Positions 1 through 5,568 of a stretch of 5,881 nucleotides of DNA are shown in pieces. The stretch is taken from the NCBI RefSeq assembly GCF_938031315.1, contig NZ_CALHHT010000281.1, positions 1 through 5,881 of the forward strand, given 5' to 3'. This stretch comes from an uncultured Campylobacter sp. (GTDB lineage Bacteria > Campylobacterota > Campylobacteria > Campylobacterales > Campylobacteraceae). The notes under the pieces are model-generated. The model was not told the DNA's origin. It worked only from the letters and a program-made list of their open reading frames with translations, and did not search any database. Position 1 is the first letter of the stretch; the number at the start of each line of letters is the position of its first letter. Position numbers and translations under genes: made by a program.

Positions 1-260
1 TTAGCGCAAAATCTTCCCGATAAGGACACAAAACAGAAATTCCAAATCAAATTTTCTCGACGTGAAGCGCTTCCTTAAATTATGAATTTAAAATTTTACA
101 TGTGAAATTTCCACTTTACACAGTGCGGCATATTTCTGCCAAGATAAAATTCGCAAGCAAAATTCCAACCTCGCAAACCCAAAAGCATACGGCAATTACT
201 TCTTGAAATTTTAGCACCGCTTACCCGTAGACCAATATTACGTTGCTTTATAGAATTTAG
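1..260. other. AT-rich stretch without a convincing gene
   Basis: By hand count this stretch is about 36% GC, and I see no tRNA, rRNA, CRISPR or transposase signature in it. From base 1 the plus strand is open for 25 codons to a TAA at 76-78 and could be the tail of a gene lying to the left. A second plus frame and the minus strand are also open over the same bases, so the reading is not supported. A minus-strand 30-codon ORF (96-188) lacks a good ribosome binding site. The only sharp local symmetry is the 10-bp palindrome GAAGCGCTTC at 64-73. The stretch is best treated as intergenic. Confidence 0.5.
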
Positions 261-356
261 ACCTCACGACGCCAGCTCCTCGCACTGCAAGCTCGCCTTG
301 CGTTTTCGTTCAGACGGCGATCCGTCCACACGCCACTATGGCGTCTCGTCGCCATC
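261..356. repeat. GC-rich hairpin-dense block, candidate interspersed repeat
   Basis: This block begins directly after the DUF2130 stop codon (minus-strand sense) and is about 62% GC against about 36% in the adjoining 260 bases. It holds several short inverted repeats: GCAAG/CTTGC (287-291 and 297-301), GACGG/CCGTC (313-317 and 322-326), ACGCCA/TGGCGT with a 3-nt loop (330-335 and 339-344), and GGCG/CGCC (340-343 and 350-353). No T-run follows on the minus strand, so it is not a classical intrinsic terminator. The composition jump and packed dyads resemble REP/MITE-like intergenic elements, but only one copy is in the window, so the repeat call is inference. Confidence 0.35.
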
Positions 357-1679
357 TTAGTCTTGAAGCGCGTCCGCTTCGCCCTCTGCCGCGATCGCTT
401 CGAGACTTAAAATTTCATCGACGTCCTCCAGCTGCGCTACGCCGCTTCCGGCGATGCTTCTGATACTTGCGTGCATCGCGATCGCGCCGTCTCGCGCACG
501 CGCGATCTGTTTTTCACGCTGTTTCCAGATGCGCTCCATCGCGTTGCGCTCCTTATTTAGGCTCTCTTGCATGCCGACGAATGCCGATACGATCGTCTTT
601 ATCTGGTTTGCAAACTCGGGCGAGGTCAGATAGTCGTAGAGCATCGCCGTTTTGCTATCTTGATTTTGACCCGATCTTTTGGCAAACGCAAGCGCTACGA
701 CGTGTTCGCGCAAGACGGCGCAAAGCCCCTTAAATTCCTCAAACGAACAGATCCAGATGCTAGCATCGCTCGGCGCTTGGTGCAGCCTAGGGCTGTGAGG
801 CGGCATCTGCTCGGTGACGATAACGCCGATCTGCGCGCCCTCGCCTATCATATCGTCTTTGAGTTTGTCGATCCATTTGGGCTCGAAGCTTTTCGTGCGC
901 TTGCTCTCGTATAAAATTTTACCGCAGCCCGCAAACTCCCTCGTATGCACCATCTGCACGCAGTCCGCGCCGCGCGCGCCCTTTTTGACCTCATCTATCT
1001 CGTCCAAAGGAAAATTTAGCCGCAGATACTCCTGCAGCGCGAGCTCCTGTACCTCGCCCTGAAGCTGCTGCGAGCCCACTTCCGAGCGGCGCTTGAGCTC
1101 GTTTATTTGGCCGATTAGGCTTTGGATCTGCTCATCTTTTTGGCGGAATTTCAGCTCGTTTTCCTGCGAAATTTGTTTCGTTAGTCGCTCACGCTCTTGG
1201 TTTACGCGGTTGGTTAGCTCGATCTCGGATTTGGCTTTATTCTCAGCCTCAAGCTCGCTAAATTTACGCTTTTGCGCCTCCATTTCCGCCTTTATTAAAT
1301 TTAGCTCAGAAATTCTTTGCGATTTTTCTTGCAGCTCCTTTTGTAAAATTTCAAATTTCGCCGCGTTTTCGCTCTCGATCTGAGATTTTGCGAGCGCTAA
1401 AATTTTCTCCCGCTCGCTGTTTAGCGCGGAATCGGTCGCCGCTTTTACGCGCTGCTCAAAGGCGTTTTCCTTCGCTTGCAGCTGCGCCAGATGCTTCGCG
1501 TACTCCTCGCGCTTAGCGGCGATCTCGGCTTCAAATTTAATCGTGGCTTCGTTTTGCTGCTGCTGCCATTTTCGCTTCTGCTGCAAAATTTCATCTTCAA
1601 ATTTAGCCTTGATATCGCGCTGCAGCGCCTCGTCTATATCGATCAAAGAGCCGCAGTGCGGGCACTTTACGTTAGCCAT
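357..1679 (-). CDS. DUF2130 family coiled-coil protein, nuclease-like C-terminal half
   Basis: This 440-residue cytoplasmic protein is recognised as a DUF2130 family member of unknown function. The N-terminus carries one CPHC pair (C6, C9), half of a zinc ribbon. Residues about 20-205 are charged and rich in E, K and Q with few prolines, as in a long coiled coil. Residues about 208-320 hold the conserved core: an acidic helix (E209 to E217), G237-A-D239, and Y257-E258-S259-K260, followed by a K/W-rich segment. The spacing of D239 and E258-x-K260 after an acidic helix resembles a PD-(D/E)XK nuclease active site, as in the coiled-coil protein RmuC; nuclease activity is inference. A second helical segment follows at about 345-405. 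There are no membrane segments or signal peptide. The ATG overlaps the putP stop by 8 nt, with a weak GGGAAG ribosome site 5 nt upstream, so it is probably translated from the putP message. Confidence 0.88.
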   Translation of the reverse strand: MANVKCPHCGSLIDIDEALQRDIKAKFEDEILQQKRKWQQQQNEATIKFEAEIAAKREEYAKHLAQLQAKENAFEQRVKAATDSALNSEREKILALAKSQIESENAAKFEILQKELQEKSQRISELNLIKAEMEAQKRKFSELEAENKAKSEIELTNRVNQERERLTKQISQENELKFRQKDEQIQSLIGQINELKRRSEVGSQQLQGEVQELALQEYLRLNFPLDEIDEVKKGARGADCVQMVHTREFAGCGKILYESKRTKSFEPKWIDKLKDDMIGEGAQIGVIVTEQMPPHSPRLHQAPSDASIWICSFEEFKGLCAVLREHVVALAFAKRSGQNQDSKTAMLYDYLTSPEFANQIKTIVSAFVGMQESLNKERNAMERIWKQREKQIARARDGAIAMHASIRSIAGSGVAQLEDVDEILSLEAIAAEGEADALQD

Positions 1680-3180
1680 TTTTGCTTCCCAAACTCTGCT
1701 CTTTCATCTTTTCAAATTCCTGCGAAATTTGCGCAGCATTGGGCTCGTCCGCCATCTTATCGAGCACGGAGTTGTAGCGATTTACGAGCAGTATCGCAAG
1801 CGCCGAAAAGCAAAAGCCCGGCAGCAGCTCATAAACGACCGCCGAAAGCCCCGATAATATCCAGCAAATGACCGTGATACCGCCTACGAGCATACCCACT
1901 AGAGCCGAGAGCGCGCTCATTTTTTTAGAATACAGGCTGAAAAGAAGCACCGCTCCGAAGCTCGCGCCAAATCCCGCCCAGGCGTTACCCACGACGTTTA
2001 GCACCGTATCGTTTGAGCCAAACGCCAAGATCGCGGCAACCGCGGCGATGATCACGACGGCGATACGGCTGCTTAGCGTCTGCGTGCGCTCGCTCACCTC
2101 TTTTTTATAAAACGCAAAGATAAAATCCTTCGTAACCGCGCTCGCGCTTACCAAAAGCTGACTTGAGATGGTGCTCATAATCGCCGCCAGCACCGCAGAG
2201 ATTATGACTCCTAGGATGAATGGATGAAAGAAAATTTTGCCGAGCTCTAGGAAAATTTTTTCGGGATCGTCTATGCTAAGGTCTTTTTGCGAAAAATAGA
2301 CAAAGCCGATCAGGCCGCTAAGCATGGCGCCTACTAGACCTAGCACCATCCACGAAATTCCGATGCGGCGCGCGCTATCAAGCTCGCGCGAGCTTCTAAT
2401 CGCCATAAAGCGCACGATGATGTGCGGCTGCCCAAAGTATCCAAGCCCCCAGGCAAGCAAGCCCAAAACGCCCAAGAAGCTTTGATTGTAAAATAGATCG
2501 AGATGGCTTGCGCCGTAGAGCCGTACCTGCGCCAAAAAGGAACTGTCCGCAGGGATCTGCAGCGCGCGATAAGAAAACAGAGGGATCAAAATAAGCACTG
2601 CAAACATCAGCGCGCCCTGAAATGCGTCGGTGATCGCTACGGCCTTAAATCCGCCGAAAAAGGTATAAAACACGACGATTAAGATCGTAGCGACCGCGCC
2701 GTATGTAAAATTTAGCCCGAAAAAGCTCTCAAAGGTCTTGCCGCCTGCGATGATGCCGCTGCTAACATAGAGCGTAAAAAATATGATGATCAAAAGCCCG
2801 GAGATGATGCGAAGCGTCTTGGTGTGGTCTTTGAAGCGGTTTTCTAAAAAATCCGGGATCGTGACGCTGTCGCTTGCTACCTCGGTGTAAATTCTAAGCC
2901 TTTTGGCAAGAAATTTATAGTTGCACCACGCGCCCACGCAAAGTCCTAGGGCTATCCAGATATTGCAAATCCCCGTCGCAAACATCGCGCCCGGCACCCC
3001 CAAAAGCATCCAGCCGCTCATATCGCTAGCGCCCGCGCTAAGTGCCGTTACGAATGGCCCTAGGCGGCGATTATCGAGCAGATACTCGCTTAAGCTCGCA
3101 TTCTTGTCATAATAATACCTACCTATAAAAATAAGCGCGCCGAAATATATCGCGATTGCGCAATAGGTCCAAAAGCTCAT
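1672..3180 (-). CDS. putP: Sodium/proline symporter PutP
   Basis: This is an inner-membrane Na+-coupled proline importer of the solute:sodium symporter (SSS) family. At 502 residues it equals the length I recall for E. coli PutP and aligns with it almost throughout. The hallmark segment at 41-64 (GPFVTALSAGASDMSGW and following) contains D53, S55 and G56, which match E. coli D55, S57 and G58 of the sodium and proline sites. L331-A-A-I-M-S-T337 supplies A333, S336 and T337, matching the E. coli A337/S340/T341 sodium ligands. GWGLGYFGQPHI-like residues at 244-254 and WAGFGASFG at 401-409 are further family signatures. Alternating hydrophobic segments fit the 13-helix topology, and the charged C-terminal tail (about 475-502) is cytoplasmic. 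The ATG is fixed by a near-perfect Shine-Dalgarno. It is the first gene of a minus-strand pair with the DUF2130 gene. The proline-oxidising putA, which I recall next to putP in H. pylori and C. jejuni, is not in the window. Confidence 0.96.
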   Translation of the reverse strand: MSFWTYCAIAIYFGALIFIGRYYYDKNASLSEYLLDNRRLGPFVTALSAGASDMSGWMLLGVPGAMFATGICNIWIALGLCVGAWCNYKFLAKRLRIYTEVASDSVTIPDFLENRFKDHTKTLRIISGLLIIIFFTLYVSSGIIAGGKTFESFFGLNFTYGAVATILIVVFYTFFGGFKAVAITDAFQGALMFAVLILIPLFSYRALQIPADSSFLAQVRLYGASHLDLFYNQSFLGVLGLLAWGLGYFGQPHIIVRFMAIRSSRELDSARRIGISWMVLGLVGAMLSGLIGFVYFSQKDLSIDDPEKIFLELGKIFFHPFILGVIISAVLAAIMSTISSQLLVSASAVTKDFIFAFYKKEVSERTQTLSSRIAVVIIAAVAAILAFGSNDTVLNVVGNAWAGFGASFGAVLLFSLYSKKMSALSALVGMLVGGITVICWILSGLSAVVYELLPGFCFSALAILLVNRYNSVLDKMADEPNAAQISQEFEKMKEQSLGSKNG

Positions 3181-3185
3181 CGTTG

Positions 3186-3192
3186 CCTCCTT
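3186..3192 (-). promoter_or_regulatory. Strong Shine-Dalgarno of putP
   Basis: On the minus strand the bases read AAGGAGG, ending 5 nt before the putP ATG (3180-3178). This is a full-consensus ribosome binding site and it fixes the putP start. Confidence 0.85.
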
Positions 3193-3204
3193 TTAAAAAA
3201 GCTA

Positions 3205-3210
3205 ATTTTA
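3205..3210 (-). promoter_or_regulatory. Possible -10 box of the putP-DUF2130 unit
   Basis: TAAAAT on the minus strand, preceded by AT-rich sequence with T-runs and no clear -35 box, could serve as a sigma-70 -10 element for putP. It would give a leader of roughly 20 nt containing the Shine-Dalgarno. The region is AT-rich throughout, so this is the best of several weak candidates. Confidence 0.3.
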
Positions 3211-3227
3211 CTCTATTTCAAATAAAA

Positions 3228-3271
3228 TTTTACTTTCGGAATTTAGCCAGATTTTAACGAAATTTTAGTAT
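3228..3271 (+). promoter_or_regulatory. Candidate sigma-70 promoter of the ABC importer operon
   Basis: A TAGTAT hexamer at 3266-3271 lies about 37 nt before the first gene. Upstream, T-tracts at 3242-3244, 3252-3255 and 3263-3266 are spaced 10-11 nt apart, with another at 3228-3231. C. jejuni vegetative promoters are known to replace the -35 box with T-rich stretches repeating about every helical turn, and this matches. Transcription would start near 3278, giving a 5' leader of about 30 nt. Confidence 0.45.
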
Positions 3272-3295
3272 TCTTGCCGTTTAAATTTTAAGAAA

Positions 3296-3299
3296 AAGG
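3296..3299 (+). promoter_or_regulatory. Ribosome site supporting a TTG start
   Basis: AAGG lies 8 nt before the TTG at 3308. No ATG or GTG occurs in frame between the upstream in-frame stop (TAG, 3266-3268) and this TTG, so the site supports the non-canonical start of the permease gene. Confidence 0.6.
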
Positions 3300-3307
3300 C
3301 GCCTTGG

Positions 3308-4012
3308 TTGAACGAGAAAATTTTAAAGGTCGTATTTGTTTTGACTGTAATCGCCGTGGGGCTTTATTTCACCTATCCCGAACTGAGCGAAGCGCAAAAA
3401 ATTTCATACGCCAAAAGCTACGGCATCACTCTTATTTTGACCTCCGGCGGCATTGTGATCGGTATCGCATTAGGATTTATGCTGGCATTTTTAAAATTTC
3501 TAAACAATAAATTTTTAAGCTTCATTATCGACGAATACGTAGACATCATCCGCGGAACTCCAATCGTTATCCAGCTGATGGTGTTCGTGTTTATTATCTT
3601 TGCTACGTGGAGCAATAATATCGCAGCTGCGATCTTTGCGCTGGGGCTTAATAGCTCAGCCTACGTCGCGGAGATCGTACGCAGCGGTATAAACAGCGTC
3701 GATCGCGGCCAGATGGAAGCAGCGCGCGCGATGGGTCTAGGCTACGGCACGGCGATGAAAGAGATCGTCTTTCCGCAGGCGATAAAAAATATCCTGCCTG
3801 CGCTTGCGAATGAGTTTATTAGCCTATTTAAAGAGACCTCGGTCGTGGGTCTCGTAGCAATCACCGATCTTACGTTTTTTTCAAAAAGCATGCAGGCTGC
3901 GCTTTATACCGTCCAGCCGATACTTTTTGCCGCAGTACTTTACTATGCAAGCGTGAAATTTTTCTCGTTTTTAGTAAAAATGCTAGAAAGTAGGTTAAAC
4001 CGCAATGATTGA
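3308..4012 (+). CDS. Polar amino acid ABC transporter permease
   Basis: This inner-membrane subunit of an amino acid importer (HisMQ/GlnP type) forms the channel and docks the ATPase. It has 234 residues, usual for the family. Hydrophobic segments lie near 5-22, 40-63, 86-113, 176-195 and 203-224. I82-R-G-T-P85 and the EAA loop beginning E137-A-A, with the conserved glycine G143 and the I/LP positions near 162-164, are diagnostic and mark the coupling helix that contacts the ATPase. Only one permease gene is present, so a homodimeric channel is likely. The start is a TTG with a modest AAGG ribosome site; I find no alternative in-frame start upstream. The last 8 nt overlap the ATPase gene. Substrate specificity cannot be read from this subunit. 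Confidence 0.93.
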   Translation: MNEKILKVVFVLTVIAVGLYFTYPELSEAQKISYAKSYGITLILTSGGIVIGIALGFMLAFLKFLNNKFLSFIIDEYVDIIRGTPIVIQLMVFVFIIFATWSNNIAAAIFALGLNSSAYVAEIVRSGINSVDRGQMEAARAMGLGYGTAMKEIVFPQAIKNILPALANEFISLFKETSVVGLVAITDLTFFSKSMQAALYTVQPILFAAVLYYASVKFFSFLVKMLESRLNRND

Positions 4013-4733
4013 AATATCAAATTTAACCAAATCCTACGGCAATTTATCGGTGCTAAAAGGAATTTCAAAGACCATAAATAAAGGCGATATCGTAGCAATC
4101 ATCGGTCCAAGCGGCGGCGGTAAATCAACCTTTTTGCGTTGCTTAAATCTGCTCGAAATTCCGAGCGGCGGCACTATTAAAATAGACGGCGAGGATATTA
4201 CCGATAAGCACACTGATATTAATAAAATTCGCCGCAAAGTTAGTATGGTGTTTCAGCATTTCAACCTCTTTGCAAATAAAAACGTGCTGGAAAATTTAAC
4301 TCTAGCGCCCATAAAAGCGGGGATCTATACCAAAGAACAAGCCTACGCAAAAGCAGAGGAGCTGCTGCAAAAAGTCGGCCTTAGTGATAAGGCCTATACT
4401 TATCCGCATAAGCTTAGCGGCGGGCAAAAGCAACGCATCGCAATCGCTAGAAGTTTGGCGGTAAATCCGGACGTGATTTTATTCGACGAGCCTACCTCGG
4501 CGTTAGATCCCGAGATGATCGGCGAGGTGTTAGGTATAATGAAAGAGGTCGCCAAAGAGGGCATTACGATGCTTGTGGTAACGCACGAGATGGGCTTTGC
4601 ACGCAATGTCGCGAATAGGATTTTTTTTATGGAGGGCGGCAAGATCGCTGTGGACGATACGCCTAAAAACGTATTTGAAAATCCGCAAAATCCGAGATTG
4701 AAAGAATTTTTAAATAAAATTTTAAACCACTAA
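4005..4733 (+). CDS. Polar amino acid ABC transporter ATP-binding protein
   Basis: This 242-residue cytoplasmic ATPase powers the importer (GlnQ/HisP/ArtP class). All nucleotide-binding motifs are intact: Walker A G34-PSGGGKS-T42, Q-loop glutamine Q84 in MVFQHFNLF, ABC signature L137-SGGQ-Q141 followed by KQR, Walker B VILFDE with catalytic E162, D-loop S165-ALD, and switch histidine H194. The GGG in Walker A is a common variant of the usual GSG. The FQHFNLF stretch and the length are typical of amino acid importers. The ATG overlaps the permease stop by 8 nt and has only a weak AGG upstream (3992-3994), which suggests translational coupling to the permease. The symbol glnQ is often applied to such genes, but the substrate is not established, so none is given. 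Confidence 0.95.
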   Translation: MIEISNLTKSYGNLSVLKGISKTINKGDIVAIIGPSGGGKSTFLRCLNLLEIPSGGTIKIDGEDITDKHTDINKIRRKVSMVFQHFNLFANKNVLENLTLAPIKAGIYTKEQAYAKAEELLQKVGLSDKAYTYPHKLSGGQKQRIAIARSLAVNPDVILFDEPTSALDPEMIGEVLGIMKEVAKEGITMLVVTHEMGFARNVANRIFFMEGGKIAVDDTPKNVFENPQNPRLKEFLNKILNH

Positions 4734-4742
4734 AGGAGAGGG
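4733..4742 (+). promoter_or_regulatory. Strong Shine-Dalgarno of the binding-protein gene
   Basis: AAGGAGAGGG begins on the last base of the ATPase stop codon. Its AAGGAG core (4733-4738) ends 6 nt before the ATG at 4745. It is much stronger than the sites of the permease and ATPase, which fits the need for an excess of binding protein. Confidence 0.8.
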
Positions 4743-4744
4743 AA

Positions 4745-5485
4745 ATGAAAAAATTTATGAGATTTTTAGTTGCGGGCGCTTTGCTTTGCGGCTCGCTAGT
4801 CGCTAAAGACATTACCAAAGATACGCTCATCGTGGGCACGAACGCCGAGTATCCGCCGTTTGAGTTTGTGGATGAAAACTCCAAAGTAACCGGCTTTGAT
4901 ATGGATTTGGTAGCCGAGCTTGCCAAGCGCGCGGGGGTGAAATATGAAATTTTAAATATGAGCTTTGACGGGCTAATCCCTGCGATTAAAAGCGGCAAAA
5001 TCGACATGATCGCCTCGGGAATGAGCGCGACGCCGGCTCGCAAAAAGGCGATCGATTTCACAAATCCTTACTACAAGGTCGAAAATTTATATGTCAAACG
5101 CAAGGACGATAGCTCGTTAAATTCCAAAGCGGATCTGCAGGGCAAGCGCCTTGCCGCTCAGCTAGGCACCATTCAAGAGCTTGCGATCAGAGACATCAAA
5201 GGTGCCGAAGTTAGCGCTACGGAGAATGTCTTTGTAGCCGTTATGTCGCTGAAGAACAAAAAGATCGATGCGCTTTGCGTGGATTCGTCCGTGGGCTACG
5301 AATACCTCAAGAAAAACGACGATCTAACCGCATTTTTTAAAGAATCCGACGGCAGCGAGGGCTTTTCGATCGCATTCGATAAGGGCAAGTATCCCGAGCT
5401 GGTCGCTAAATTTAATGCGGCGCTTGAGGAGATGAAAAAGGACGGAAGCTACGAAAAGCTTTTGGAGAAGTATAATTTAAAATAG
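4745..5485 (+). CDS. Periplasmic amino-acid-binding protein of the ABC importer
   Basis: This exported receptor captures an amino acid in the periplasm and delivers it to the permease. It has 246 residues and belongs to the family 3 extracellular solute-binding proteins. Residues 1-20 form a Sec signal peptide (MKK, hydrophobic core, likely cleavage after A20). GTNAEYPPFEF (31-41), GFDMDL (50-55) and the GMSATPAR segment (92-99) are family hallmarks. R99 should hold the ligand carboxylate and D180 the amino group; GTIQE (141-145) lies in the cleft between lobes. From memory, GTNAxYPPFEFVD, GMSxTPxR and GTxQE resemble the arginine-binding protein ArtJ of Chlamydia, so a basic amino acid is possible. 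Ligand side-chain residues vary too much in this family to be sure. C15 does not sit in a lipobox, so the protein is probably soluble in the periplasm. It is the last gene of the operon and has the strongest ribosome site. Confidence 0.94.
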   Translation: MKKFMRFLVAGALLCGSLVAKDITKDTLIVGTNAEYPPFEFVDENSKVTGFDMDLVAELAKRAGVKYEILNMSFDGLIPAIKSGKIDMIASGMSATPARKKAIDFTNPYYKVENLYVKRKDDSSLNSKADLQGKRLAAQLGTIQELAIRDIKGAEVSATENVFVAVMSLKNKKIDALCVDSSVGYEYLKKNDDLTAFFKESDGSEGFSIAFDKGKYPELVAKFNAALEEMKKDGSYEKLLEKYNLK

Positions 5486-5499
5486 CTATTGGCAGAGGA

Positions 5500-5548
5500 G
5501 TGAAGCAAATTTAGATACCCAATTTATAAATTTGCTTCACGTAATTTT
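5500..5548 (+). terminator. Perfect 14-bp stem-loop after the ABC operon
   Basis: GTGAAGCAAATTTA (5500-5513) is an exact inverted match of TAAATTTGCTTCAC (5527-5540), with a 13-nt loop. A short T-run (TTTT, 5545-5548) follows a few bases later. It starts 15 nt after the binding-protein stop, where an operon terminator or an mRNA 3'-protecting hairpin is expected. The stem is AT-rich (5 G/C pairs of 14) and the T-run is weak and not adjacent to the stem, so termination may be incomplete. Confidence 0.55.
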
Positions 5549-5568
5549 AATTTATAACGAGGTAGCTT

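Noticed and set aside
1..78. Plus-strand open frame from the window edge to a TAA, as the tail of a gene lying to the left
   Set aside because: It is only 25 codons, and another plus frame and the minus strand are equally open over the same bases, with no recognisable protein.
96..188. Minus-strand 30-codon ORF (starts MLLGLRGW)
   Set aside because: No convincing ribosome site, no homologue recognised, and of a length expected by chance.
257..355. Arg-rich minus-strand small ORF right after the DUF2130 stop
   Set aside because: It has no Shine-Dalgarno and lies wholly in the GC-rich hairpin block, where stops are rare by composition; kept only as part of that finding.
467..1871. Plus-strand ORFs opposite the DUF2130 gene and the end of putP
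   Set aside because: They are antisense shadows; the minus-strand proteins are family members with intact motifs, while the plus-strand translations are low-complexity Ser/Arg/Cys-rich.
3304..3510. Alternative plus-strand ORF starting at the TTG four bases before the permease start
   Set aside because: It runs in another frame through the permease gene; the permease frame has membrane segments and the EAA motif.
4787..4789. Cys15 of the binding protein as a lipoprotein attachment site
   Set aside because: The preceding residues A-L-L do not fit a lipobox (no small residue at -1), and an ordinary cleavage site follows at A20.
4663..5061. Minus-strand ORF of 132 codons opposite the binding-protein gene
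   Set aside because: It is an antisense shadow of a clear family 3 solute-binding protein.
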